This document shows positions 17,957-27,332 of a stretch of DNA of 64,000 nt, in pieces (the first letter of the stretch is position 1; every line of letters begins with the position of its first letter). The translations under genes and the position numbers were made by a program. The notes under the pieces were generated by a model. That model was not told where the DNA came from and made no database searches. It worked only from the letters and a program-made list of their open reading frames with translations. The stretch is from Fidelibacterota bacterium. GTDB taxonomy: Bacteria > Fidelibacterota > UBA2242 > JAFGTP01. The DNA is taken from the NCBI GenBank assembly GCA_016934035.1, contig JAFGTP010000030.1, positions 31,687 through 95,686 on the forward strand. The letters are read 5' to 3'.

Positions 17957-19218
17957 TCGCCTGCCTCCTTGTCCTTCAAATATCCCGGTGTTGGACTTTC
18001 CAAAATTTCAAAATCAATGGAACTGTTATTATTATCCATCAGGACCCAGCGTCCCTTTTCAACCCGTTCGATACGTCGCTGGACAGATTGACCGCTGTAC
18101 ATATCAAACCCTCCGGTCAGTCCGGCGTCAAGAGAGGGATCCAATCGTTTGTATTCCATTTCCGATAAATTGTCCCGGTACTCCACTGCATCAAAAACGG
18201 CTTCTTTGGGTAACAGGAGTCTTTCAAAATCATCGTAACCCCAGGCATAGGGGTCCTTGACTTTCATAATCACCAGAGCATTATTCATCACTGAATACAG
18301 AAAATCATTGCCATATTTATGATGGATTTGAATCATATTGGTCGCATCATAATTAACATCCCCTTTATTGGGGACAAAATATTCAAAATCGCATCCGCTG
18401 AGGTCCAGACTGCTGTGATTGTATTCCTGGTGGTTGACCGCATCCTGGGCAATCAATTTGAACTCACCCGGAGCAATAGGATAGTCGCACCCGGTCCCGG
18501 GAAACATGTAAGCATGAACCGCATGAATAAATTCTTCTTCAGCAAATCCGTATTCCAAATCTGCGATCAGCAGACTGTCAAGATAGATAGTATCCTCAGA
18601 GTTGTTATACAGCTCGGTAAACTGATCATGATAATAATAAGGGATCGGGTCCGCCGGTGAGCCATTATAATAAATTTCACTGAAAACAAGTTTTCCCAGA
18701 GAAACCGGACTCAGGTAAATTTCAATGGAATCTTCTTTTGAAATATTGACACTCTGGATTTGGCCGTTGAGGACGCGTTCAATATTTTGTCCGGTGACAG
18801 AAAAAATTTCTTCCTTCGAATATCTTCTGGTAACGGAAAAATTGTAAATATCGGGCAGGATATCCTCCAGTATAGCTTTACCATTTTCATCAGATCGTTG
18901 CTCGACAAAATTCTGGTAGGACAGTGAAGAAGCAAAAACCTGGGCATCTTTGACGACAACATTACCAGTCAGAGATTCTGTCAGACCCGAAGTGTCTTTG
19001 ACCGTAAGATAATAATCCAGTCGCATAGATTTGGGCGGCGCGACATTTTCCGTGCAGGAGGAAAACAAACCCAAGGCAGCAATTATTCCTGCCATTTCAA
19101 AAATCCTGAGGCATAAATTTTTGATAACATTCAATTTTTTTTTGCCCATGAAATGGATGCTGAACATCCAATTTTTTATCTTTACAAAGGCCTTAAATTT
19201 TTTATTAAAACAGGTCAT
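17953..19218 (-). CDS. DUF4876-like surface lipoprotein, copy B
   Basis: Up to 421 residues. A lipobox LFSSC lies near residue 55. An inner start at 19149 (MGKKKLNVIKN) would give a normal signal length, while the first ATG (19218) has GGGGTG six bases upstream and overlaps the receptor gene by 14 bases. After a CarboxypepD_reg-like N-terminal domain come the DUF4876 hallmarks: KLVFSEIYYNGS, FTELYNNSEDTIYLDSLLIA (a lamin-tail-like fold), APGEFKLIAQDAVNH, then NNNSSIDFEI and PTPGYLK at the end. Such proteins are probably surface partners of the TonB receptor. The paralog is at 27325-28401. Confidence 0.75.
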   Translation of the reverse strand: MTCFNKKFKAFVKIKNWMFSIHFMGKKKLNVIKNLCLRIFEMAGIIAALGLFSSCTENVAPPKSMRLDYYLTVKDTSGLTESLTGNVVVKDAQVFASSLSYQNFVEQRSDENGKAILEDILPDIYNFSVTRRYSKEEIFSVTGQNIERVLNGQIQSVNISKEDSIEIYLSPVSLGKLVFSEIYYNGSPADPIPYYYHDQFTELYNNSEDTIYLDSLLIADLEYGFAEEEFIHAVHAYMFPGTGCDYPIAPGEFKLIAQDAVNHQEYNHSSLDLSGCDFEYFVPNKGDVNYDATNMIQIHHKYGNDFLYSVMNNALVIMKVKDPYAWGYDDFERLLLPKEAVFDAVEYRDNLSEMEYKRLDPSLDAGLTGGFDMYSGQSVQRRIERVEKGRWVLMDNNNSSIDFEILESPTPGYLKDKEAGE

Positions 19219-21922
19219 TAATCACCCCGCTGAATTCTATCCCAAAAAAGAGTTCGGGATTAAGCCTGGTATAGGATTTGGTCCCTTCAGACACCCGTTG
19301 TCTTCTGTATAAAGGCCGGCTGTCAAAAAAGTTATTCACGAAAAAGGAAACCTCGGAACCTTTGGTAATGGACTTGCTGACCCGCAGATTGAACAGCCAG
19401 ATTTGGGTTTGGTTTTCTTCAATTCCCCAATAGTCCGGATAATTCCGTTTATAGGTAGAAGGAAGTGTTCCTGTTCTCTCGAACTCAGAAAAGAGAACCT
19501 TTTCGCCCTGATCGGTAAAATAACCGACTGCCAAAGAATCCTGATATCCAAGATTGCGGTCTTTATCAAAAACCACCTGTTGGGATTCCAGGGTCACCCA
19601 GGCGCCCAGTTTTTTTATCTGAAATTCCATTCGGTAATTAATCAGCAGGTTTTCGGTTTCAATATTCACCGGGTTCCAAAATGGAAGCACCTCCTTGCCG
19701 CTGGAATTGTCCACCAGATAGGTCGAGGCATAGTCAAAGGCCTTGCTCTCTGAACGGGTTTTGTTATAAGCAGCTTCAAGGCGAAATTTAACACTCATTG
19801 GTGTCAGTGGCGCTGTCTGCAATGAAAATTCAATGCCCCCGGATTTTGTTTCATGGGAATTTTCATAGATACTGTAAAGCGTCGAGACCGAATCATTGAT
19901 CGCCATTCCGTTCATATTCGGGTTTCCGGGGGTCCAGTTCGGATAATCATATTTGTATAAAAAAATTGGTTTGACCAGTGAGCTGGAAAATCCCTTTTCT
20001 GAATGATTTTGATAACCGGTGGCAGAAAACCCCAGTTTGCCAATTTTCTGATGAAAACTAATTTCCTTTTTGGTCTGCCGGGAGCCTTCCAGATTCGGGT
20101 TTTCTCTACTGAAAATATGGGTGGACACCACAGCCAGGCGGGTAGAATCCACCTGTGTGTAGCGATTGATGTCAGCCACATCATAGTAGAGAGAGTTCGG
20201 ATAAAGCATACTCAGGGGCGGTGCTTTGGATGTACTGCCATAGCCGATACGCAGCTGGGAATTGTCTGAGACATAGATCAGCATGTTGAGACGAGGATTG
20301 ATAAACATGCCGTGATCATCGGAAAAAGGACCAGATTCTTTTCCATAGGATTCAATTCGTAAACCGATGCTCAATTGGAATTTTTTCAGCCATTCACCCT
20401 TAATTTTATCTTCCAGGTAAAAGCTGGAAATCAGCAAGGCCGGAATATCGTCATAACTCCTGGGACGATCACGAAAAGCCGAGGTAATGGACGGCGGCGT
20501 CATAGGATCAAATATACGGCCTTTGCCACGGTTGGATTCATGTCTGAAAGTCAATCCGCCGGTGATATTGTTTTGCAGACCGCCCACTAAAAAAGAATTG
20601 ATATATTCCAGATTAATATATTGGTTCAGGGCCCGGCCTTTCACCCACAATTCCGAGGTATCGGTTTTGAAAAAATACCCCTCCTGGACACCTTCGGTCA
20701 TTCGGTCTGTAAGATAGGTATTATCACCGGTCAGCAATTGTTTATTATAAGAATTCTGACGGTTATAATTGATAGAATAGACCACTTCCAGTTTTTGTTT
20801 CGGTGACAACAGCCAGGTGCCATCATGGGTATATCTTAAAATGTAATCCCGGTTGTATCTTTCAGACAGTGTCAAATCTCCTTTGCGAAGCCCCTGTTCA
20901 TCAAACGTCCGGGTGTAATAAAACTTGTTTTTTACTGTATATAGATTTTTGAACAGGGAAAGGGTATGGGACAATTGTCCGGCAATTCTGGAATAATCAT
21001 AATCGTCTACGCGAATATCCCGAATACTGTTGGCATAATTGAAATTGTAATTGAAAAACTGTTCAAAAAGTTTAACCCCCCCATTCAGATTGGCTTCCTG
21101 GTTACGAAGATTGTATTTGTATTTCAGCCGCTGGTCAAGACTGGTGGATTTTGTTTCGACTTTGATAATGCCTGAGGTCAGGTCGCCATATTTTGCTGAC
21201 GGGATTCCGCGTATAATTTCCAGTTTTTCAATATTGTCAGCCGGAATCTGTCTCAGATCGATACCCTCATTGGTAGTGGTTCGGTCAATTGTCCCAGTGT
21301 TAACTTTGGTATCAATCTGCATGTTGGCATTATTGGATATGGGAATATTGTCCAGAATGATCTGGGTACCCATGGAGGCATTATCATCGGCAACCGAGCC
21401 GGTGGAGGATTGGCGCAAACTCACCTGTTTTTTATCCTGCAGCCCTGGATTTTCAAAGCGCTGTCCCGGCACCAGCTTCATCACATCACTGAGGCTGGTC
21501 GCCTGAATATGTTCGATTTCACCGGCTGTGACTGTGGTTTTGGTTTCCGCCTCATTGGTGAGAAGTTTATTATCTGCATAAACCCGAATACCGCCAATCT
21601 CGAAATATTTGATTTGTAACTGGTAATTTTGGATTACATTTTCCCCGAACCGGAAGTTTATTTTTTCTTCAATCTGTTCAAAGCCGATATGGGTTATCAG
21701 CAGCGTAAACTGACCTTCAGGGGCTTCGATGATAAAATTTCCCCCTTCATCGGTAGCAGCACCGATCATGCTTTCTTTCAGCATGACATTGACACCGATC
21801 AACGGCTCGCCATCAAGGTCCGTAATACGGCCTGAAAACTTTACTGCTGCGAAAAGATTTCCCGCAATTACACCAAAAATCAGGAGTAATTTTATGATTT
21901 TATGCAATTTAAATTTTTCCAT
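19205..21922 (-). CDS. TonB-dependent receptor, copy B
   Basis: 905 residues. Order: signal peptide (to about 26), CarboxypepD_reg domain (FSGRITDLDGEPLIGVNVML, about 29-105), plug domain (GEIEHIQATSLSDVMKLVPG, then RQIPADNIEKLEIIRGIPSA at about 225) and a 22-strand-type barrel to the C-terminus. It imports a large or scarce ligand across the outer membrane using TonB energy. The plug is clearly paralogous to the receptor at 28395-30992. It is the first gene of a five-gene operon ending at 12290. The 205-base gap upstream holds the terminator of the preceding gene and a 16-base palindrome, so it probably has its own promoter. Confidence 0.92.
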   Translation of the reverse strand: MEKFKLHKIIKLLLIFGVIAGNLFAAVKFSGRITDLDGEPLIGVNVMLKESMIGAATDEGGNFIIEAPEGQFTLLITHIGFEQIEEKINFRFGENVIQNYQLQIKYFEIGGIRVYADNKLLTNEAETKTTVTAGEIEHIQATSLSDVMKLVPGQRFENPGLQDKKQVSLRQSSTGSVADDNASMGTQIILDNIPISNNANMQIDTKVNTGTIDRTTTNEGIDLRQIPADNIEKLEIIRGIPSAKYGDLTSGIIKVETKSTSLDQRLKYKYNLRNQEANLNGGVKLFEQFFNYNFNYANSIRDIRVDDYDYSRIAGQLSHTLSLFKNLYTVKNKFYYTRTFDEQGLRKGDLTLSERYNRDYILRYTHDGTWLLSPKQKLEVVYSINYNRQNSYNKQLLTGDNTYLTDRMTEGVQEGYFFKTDTSELWVKGRALNQYINLEYINSFLVGGLQNNITGGLTFRHESNRGKGRIFDPMTPPSITSAFRDRPRSYDDIPALLISSFYLEDKIKGEWLKKFQLSIGLRIESYGKESGPFSDDHGMFINPRLNMLIYVSDNSQLRIGYGSTSKAPPLSMLYPNSLYYDVADINRYTQVDSTRLAVVSTHIFSRENPNLEGSRQTKKEISFHQKIGKLGFSATGYQNHSEKGFSSSLVKPIFLYKYDYPNWTPGNPNMNGMAINDSVSTLYSIYENSHETKSGGIEFSLQTAPLTPMSVKFRLEAAYNKTRSESKAFDYASTYLVDNSSGKEVLPFWNPVNIETENLLINYRMEFQIKKLGAWVTLESQQVVFDKDRNLGYQDSLAVGYFTDQGEKVLFSEFERTGTLPSTYKRNYPDYWGIEENQTQIWLFNLRVSKSITKGSEVSFFVNNFFDSRPLYRRQRVSEGTKSYTRLNPELFFGIEFSGVINDLF

Positions 21923-21979
21923 TTGGCTTCCAAAAATTTTGAGAGTTTTAACGATTTGTATTCAAGACAAGAATAAGAA

Positions 21980-21995
21980 AGAGAGGATCCTCTCT
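21980..21995. promoter_or_regulatory. Perfect 16-base palindrome upstream of TonB receptor B
   Basis: AGAGAGGATCCTCTCT is fully self-complementary and lies 58 bases before the receptor start, in the region where a promoter is expected. It has no T run in either direction, so an operator is more likely than a terminator. It differs from the DtxR-like operators elsewhere in the window. Confidence 0.35.
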
Positions 21996-22086
21996 ATTCG
22001 CCCTGACCTGGCAAGATTCCTGGTTTTCAAATTACAAATCTCAAGAATTTTGGTAAAAGGTTTAAAAAATATCGCAATAACAAAAT

Positions 22087-22120
22087 AATACCGGGCTGCC
22101 AGATCAGGCAACCCGGTATT
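22087..22120 (-). terminator. Terminator of the YCF48/BNR protein gene
   Basis: AATACCGGG and TGCC pair with GGCA and CCCGGTATT across a 6-base loop, with one internal mismatch. On the - strand it starts 7 bases after the stop at 22128 and is followed by ATTTTG. It separates the two TonB cassettes. Confidence 0.75.
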
Positions 22121-22127
22121 TCATACA

Positions 22128-25100
22128 CTATTTCAACAGGGTCATTTTTTTCATCGAGACAAAATTATCTGCCTGGATTTTATAAATATATACACCACTG
22201 GACAGGTGTGATGCATCAATATTAACCGTGTAATATCCGGCCGGCATAACTTCGTTTTTAATCTTGGCGACTCTTTGTCCCTGGAGGTTGTAAATATCCA
22301 GGATTACGGTCGCATCTTTGGGCAGGTCGAAAGAGATGCTGGTTGTCGGGTTAAAGGGGTTCGGATAATTTTGATGTAAAGCAAATTCAGTCGGAAGTTT
22401 TTCTTCATCATCAAGGGCATTGGGGGTTGTGACATCATTATAAAAATGGGTCACGGTGCTGTTTGTATCGGGAACAACATAAACGCGATTAGGACCGCCG
22501 TTAGGAAATTCCGAAGTATCCCAATTGCTGTTGATTCTGAATTTGTATTCTAATGTCTGGCCGGCTGTCAAACCAGTGACTGTAGTTGTATAAATCTGAT
22601 CGTTATCTTCATCAGTCAAAATGGACGCAGTGCCACCCCAGCCATTGAAGTTTCCAGCCAGATCCAGGTTGTCAACCCCGGCAGTGAAATGACCGTTGGC
22701 AATTTGTACAGACATATTGCAATTAAAAGTTACACTGACCGGGACCATCGGGCTTTCGACGGTAAAATTGTCAAATAAAATACTGGATGAACCGGTATTG
22801 TATTTGTAAATACCGGGGTATCCGGCTTCCAGGAAAGGAGATTCGTCCACATAGGGGCAACCGGGCATTTCGACGCCATCAATGAATACCCAAAACTGGT
22901 TATCCACAACGGTGACTTTGAAATTATGCCATCCGGTTTCCAATCCGGCGTAATCTGTTCCAGCATTCCAGGCGGCGCTGATATGCCAGTTGGTGCCGTC
23001 AAATCCCTGGAGTTTGATCTGTCCGTTATCTGCAGACGATGAATTTCGATAAACTACCCGGTAATAGGCCAGATCATTGTTGGCCATTTTGATACCCAAT
23101 CCGGAATAAAGCGGCGCATTGGCGTCTGCCGGTCCGATAATATGGATATCAGCGGATACTGTATAATTTTCCATAACAGCATCTTTGACATGAAGCAGTC
23201 CTGTGTATCCGGCATCGGTATAAACACCGACATGACTTCCCCAGGCACTGGCGCTGGAATCCGCTATTTCCAAAGAACCATCTCCACCAGAAGTGTTGAT
23301 GCTCCATTCCAGATCATAGTCTCCGCCATCAAAGGTTTCTGTCATCGGCAATGCAGGAGTCAGGCTGACAAAATTTTCCGTCACTGTGCCTCTGAAACTA
23401 TACCCGTCATTATATTGGTCACACAGAGCGATCATTCGAATCCAACCCGCAGGTGCTGCAGTCCATTCGTCAAGGTCACTATCTTTGTCGATATAGATAT
23501 AGCTGGTATTGGTACCATCTGTAACGTCAACAGAACCATTGCTTCCGGCAGCGGGCCATTGTGTCAGGTCCAACTGGACAGGTTCAACTTCCACCAGCAT
23601 GGCTTCATAAGCTTCTCCCAACTGAGTGATTTTTATCGGAGTGGGTTCTACAACATTGCCGGTGCTCAACACAACCACATCAGCAGCATCATCGATGACG
23701 ACTTCAGAAATACCGGCGTATTCGGCAATTTTACCAATTACCTGAACTTCATCGCCAATATTGACTTCAATAGCTGCACTGCCATATAGAACGATACCAG
23801 CGGTTTCATCCTGCATGTAGTACTGACATTTGGAACCAAAGTTCGGGCTCGTAATGATACCCTTGACTTTAACTTCCATATCGAGATAGTCCAGAACTCC
23901 GTTGGTATCAGCATCGACTTTGGCTGCAGCAATGGTCATCAGTTCCGGTTCATTGACCAGATTGAGGCTGATGATCGCGCCTCCCTGACCAACGGCCCAG
24001 ACTTTTGTGTTTGCCAGCTTGATTTTCTGCAAAATTCCGGTTGTCGGGCTGGTTTCTGCAATCCAGGTAATACCGGCATCTTCTGATCTATAGATTTTTC
24101 CGTTTTCACCGACTACATAAACCAGATTATCACTGACAAATTCAACATCATAAAGATCGTCGCCATCGGGCTCTGTGAAAATTTCTTCGATAGCTGCCAG
24201 GTCACTGACTGTGGCCCTGTAAATTTTTCCGGCTGAAGCAGGAATGATGACCACACCATTGCGGACTTTTACCGCCCGCATTGCATTGTTACCGACATCA
24301 ATGATCAGCGAATCTTTGATCACAGCACCGGAGGCATCAAAAACGCCATAGGTGACTTTACCACTGGATTGAGAAGTAATGACGGTATTTTCATCCAATG
24401 CGCAAATGTCATAAACAGTTCCACTGTTAAGTTTGGTATCGCTCCAGGTGACACCGCCATCGCTGGTTTTCATGACGTAGCCAGATGAACCACCAACAAA
24501 AGCAACATTTTGGTTGTAGACATGCATTGCATTGATATGTTTATTGGTATTCAAATACATGGGGTTTTCAACCAGTGTATAACTGGTGCCGCCATCAGTG
24601 GTTTTCAATAATAATCCTGATCCACCGCCAATCAAGCCATTGGTTGGGCTCATAAATTCACATTCATAGAGATTTTCATTGCTGTGGCTGGCATAATTAT
24701 TCGGAAAATCAAAGTTTTTACCACCATCTTTGCTGACAGTGATTTCACCACCACCCCAACCGGTAATCACCAGGGTATTATCATTGGGTATACCAATTCC
24801 CCAAAAGCTCACCGCCGGCCATTCGGAAATATTACTCCAGGTTTGCCCGCCGTCTGTCGTGGTTTTCCACATACCATTGGCCTGGCACACAAAACCCGTG
24901 TCGGCATCAGTGAATTCTACAATACTGTAGGTCTGACCGGAACCGGTCCAGAGGGTGTCAAAAGTCGCACCGCCATCCTGAGTTCTTACCAGAAAATCTC
25001 CGGCCAGGAAAAAGGTGTTTGCATCCACGACTTCAACAATGTAGTTTCTGTCATAGCCATAAGAAAGACCGCCAACCCGGGTATAGTTTACACCGCCGTC

Positions 25101-25817
25101 TGTGGATATCAGGGTCACATAATGATAGCCGGTGATAATAAAGGTCTGATCTCCGACAGCAGCAATATCATACATACGGGATGATGATGTTCCCGGAGGG
25201 AAATAGGCAGCGAGCCCGACATAGGTCCAGGTGGCGCCCCCATCGTGGGTGTACCATGATGGCCCGCCATTGCCATCGGCCAAAACAACACCCGTACTGG
25301 CATTGGTAAAGGCAATTCCACCATCCAGATCTTCACCGCCGAAGGTAGAATCAGATTTCACGAATGTTGTGCCGCCATCAGTGGTTTTCAGCAGGCATCC
25401 GTCGTTTCCACAGAGGTAAACCACATCGGCTGTTACGGCGTCCAAAGCTTTCAGATCATCGGTATAGGCCGTGTCGGATACCATGGTCCAGTTGATACCA
25501 CCATCGGTGGTCTTATAGATTTCACCTTTGGCCGCACAGGCATAACCCACATTGGCATCCACAAAATCAACAGCCACCCAGTCTTCACTGCCGGCCACTG
25601 CTTCCCTGGTGACTGACCAGGTATTTCCACCATCTGTGGTTTTCATGACGAGTCCCTCGTCATTGACCAGCCAGCCGCTGGCATCCAGAAAGGTCCCACC
25701 ATTGGGCCCCAAACCCGGATCCAGAAGCATTTCTGCTTCCATGACAACTTCCCAACTCTGGGCAAACATCATGGCAGACAAACCCAGTGAAAGGATTACA
25801 AGTAATAATTTTTTCAT
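22128..25817 (-). CDS. Secreted YCF48/BNR-repeat protein with OB-fold, LamG-like and type IX-like sorting domains
   Basis: 1229 residues. Signal peptide to about 19 (MFAQ). Residues 20-630 contain about a dozen BNR/YCF48 repeats with TTDGGxTW-type Asp boxes (KTTDGGNTW, KTTDGGINW, KTTDGGTTF), expected to fold as one or two beta-propellers. About 650-800 is an OB-fold region of the YhcR/DUF5689 type. About 845-1040 is a LamG/concanavalin-like domain (GWHNFKVTVVDNQFWVFIDG). About 1045-1140 resembles a starch-binding-like beta-sandwich (LDLAGNFNGWGG). The last 80 residues are a sorting domain (HQNYPNPFNPTTSISFDL, then KMTLLK). It is surface-attached or released, and no catalytic motif is visible. 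It is the last gene of the first TonB cassette, 52 bases after the barrel gene. Confidence 0.85.
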   Translation of the reverse strand: MKKLLLVILSLGLSAMMFAQSWEVVMEAEMLLDPGLGPNGGTFLDASGWLVNDEGLVMKTTDGGNTWSVTREAVAGSEDWVAVDFVDANVGYACAAKGEIYKTTDGGINWTMVSDTAYTDDLKALDAVTADVVYLCGNDGCLLKTTDGGTTFVKSDSTFGGEDLDGGIAFTNASTGVVLADGNGGPSWYTHDGGATWTYVGLAAYFPPGTSSSRMYDIAAVGDQTFIITGYHYVTLISTDGGVNYTRVGGLSYGYDRNYIVEVVDANTFFLAGDFLVRTQDGGATFDTLWTGSGQTYSIVEFTDADTGFVCQANGMWKTTTDGGQTWSNISEWPAVSFWGIGIPNDNTLVITGWGGGEITVSKDGGKNFDFPNNYASHSNENLYECEFMSPTNGLIGGGSGLLLKTTDGGTSYTLVENPMYLNTNKHINAMHVYNQNVAFVGGSSGYVMKTSDGGVTWSDTKLNSGTVYDICALDENTVITSQSSGKVTYGVFDASGAVIKDSLIIDVGNNAMRAVKVRNGVVIIPASAGKIYRATVSDLAAIEEIFTEPDGDDLYDVEFVSDNLVYVVGENGKIYRSEDAGITWIAETSPTTGILQKIKLANTKVWAVGQGGAIISLNLVNEPELMTIAAAKVDADTNGVLDYLDMEVKVKGIITSPNFGSKCQYYMQDETAGIVLYGSAAIEVNIGDEVQVIGKIAEYAGISEVVIDDAADVVVLSTGNVVEPTPIKITQLGEAYEAMLVEVEPVQLDLTQWPAAGSNGSVDVTDGTNTSYIYIDKDSDLDEWTAAPAGWIRMIALCDQYNDGYSFRGTVTENFVSLTPALPMTETFDGGDYDLEWSINTSGGDGSLEIADSSASAWGSHVGVYTDAGYTGLLHVKDAVMENYTVSADIHIIGPADANAPLYSGLGIKMANNDLAYYRVVYRNSSSADNGQIKLQGFDGTNWHISAAWNAGTDYAGLETGWHNFKVTVVDNQFWVFIDGVEMPGCPYVDESPFLEAGYPGIYKYNTGSSSILFDNFTVESPMVPVSVTFNCNMSVQIANGHFTAGVDNLDLAGNFNGWGGTASILTDEDNDQIYTTTVTGLTAGQTLEYKFRINSNWDTSEFPNGGPNRVYVVPDTNSTVTHFYNDVTTPNALDDEEKLPTEFALHQNYPNPFNPTTSISFDLPKDATVILDIYNLQGQRVAKIKNEVMPAGYYTVNIDASHLSSGVYIYKIQADNFVSMKKMTLLK

Positions 25818-25868
25818 CAGCTTTCCTCCTTAAAGAAATTAACTTTTACTTATCTATTTCTCTTATCT

Positions 25869-27332
25869 CTATCGTTGAAAAGTAATATTTATGCCAAACA
25901 CTTCATTTTGTTTGTCAGAATTATTGGGTTTCAGCAGGCTGTAATTTAGATCAATATCCAGTTTTACATAAACAAATTGTCGGCTCACTCCAAATTTCCC
26001 GCCCATTATTGCAAACCGGTCAGTATCAGGCCAGTGAAAGTCGGGCTCTGAAATTCCATAATGTCCCCGAACTGAAAAAACAGTAATCGGGTTAAGGGCG
26101 AACAATCCACCCAGTGTCAAAAGGCTGGAATTCATTGTATTGGAGAATTTATAGTTTGCAGCATATTCATCATAGGAGCGGTTTTCAGAAACAAACTCAA
26201 AACCACCCATCGCTGTTATCTTTTCAGTCATCTGTAGATTTAAAATACCGCCAAGCCGGATTTCTTTAACTTCATTTTCAAGCGCCAGGACTTCGTAAGT
26301 TTTGGGTTTTGCCCAATCCCACCGACTTAGATGAATAAAATAGAAATGTCCTTCAATTTTATCACTCTTGTAAAACAGATTTGCAAAATATTGACTGGCT
26401 TGTCTCTGCCAATAGCCCCTGGCTTTGGTATTGGAGGGTGAGCCAACCTCTATGTCGTTTTTGTGTTCACCGAAATTGCCACTCAGCCTTATTCCAAAAT
26501 TCGTACCCAGCAATTGTTTCTGTTCGATTTGTATACCCAGATCATAGCCTTCACGGTCATCATTTTTCCGGTTTGTTGAACGTGGTACCTCCGGCATATA
26601 GAGGTGATAACCCATCCAGGTTTTAACGACAGCATCAAGATAATATTTAACCGCCTCATATTTTGCCTGGCGGTTAAAATACCGTGCTGACAGGCCTATA
26701 ATTGTATTTTTGTCATCAGAAAAATAACCAAGACCCAGACTGGCATCCATATCCCGCATGATGGTTTCACATTCGGTATAAATATCTTTGAGTCCTCGTT
26801 CCACGCCGTAATTTATTTCAAGTCCCCAAAGCAGATTTTCATTGATATTCCGGTTGTAGAGTATGAACAATCTCGGCCCCTGATAAGTGATGTCACCATT
26901 GGTCGTATCAGTGAAACCAAAATAATGATCGTAATAATTTTTTTCCAATGACCGTTCGACATTGATCAGGTAAGAATGTTGGTATCGTACGCCGGTAGCC
27001 AGCAGGGATTTCGTGCCCAGTTGGCGGACCCAGTTGAGGTTCAATTCCAAATTTTCAGTCCGCTCACTATCGTAGTAACGGTGATAGGAATTGATATTTT
27101 TCCCCCCGGAAAATTGGTAAAGGTCAATATTTTTTTGATATGCGGATTTCATCAGTGCCGGATTGCCGGAAAAATCAAAAAGGTTGTAGCCGACATCATA
27201 TTTTTGATATTTTTCAGAAAAGAAATCGATTTCCTGAAAGAGCCTGGTTTCGTATCCAAAGGCAAAATTAAATATCAATGACAGAAAAATGATGGTTCGC
27301 TGTTTCATGGTATTCTTTCTTTTCCTATTCAT
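25869..27332 (-). CDS. DUF6850-like outer membrane beta-barrel protein, copy A
   Basis: 487 residues. The ATG at 27330-27332 overlaps the lipoprotein stop (ATGA); a second start at 27308 (MKQRTIIFLSLIFNF) gives a better signal peptide. The body is amphipathic beta structure with many Tyr, Trp and Phe, ending DLNYSLLKPNNSDKQNEVFGINITFQR. It is the counterpart of the 488-residue barrel at 16490-17956 in length, layout and position. Probably an outer membrane channel or assembly partner of the TonB receptor; function unknown. Confidence 0.7.
   Translation of the reverse strand: MNRKRKNTMKQRTIIFLSLIFNFAFGYETRLFQEIDFFSEKYQKYDVGYNLFDFSGNPALMKSAYQKNIDLYQFSGGKNINSYHRYYDSERTENLELNLNWVRQLGTKSLLATGVRYQHSYLINVERSLEKNYYDHYFGFTDTTNGDITYQGPRLFILYNRNINENLLWGLEINYGVERGLKDIYTECETIMRDMDASLGLGYFSDDKNTIIGLSARYFNRQAKYEAVKYYLDAVVKTWMGYHLYMPEVPRSTNRKNDDREGYDLGIQIEQKQLLGTNFGIRLSGNFGEHKNDIEVGSPSNTKARGYWQRQASQYFANLFYKSDKIEGHFYFIHLSRWDWAKPKTYEVLALENEVKEIRLGGILNLQMTEKITAMGGFEFVSENRSYDEYAANYKFSNTMNSSLLTLGGLFALNPITVFSVRGHYGISEPDFHWPDTDRFAIMGGKFGVSRQFVYVKLDIDLNYSLLKPNNSDKQNEVFGINITFQR

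Noticed and set aside
22128..25817. DNA tandem repeat array
   Set aside because: The repeated DNA phrases come from the Asp-box repeats of the encoded propeller protein and vary too much for an array.
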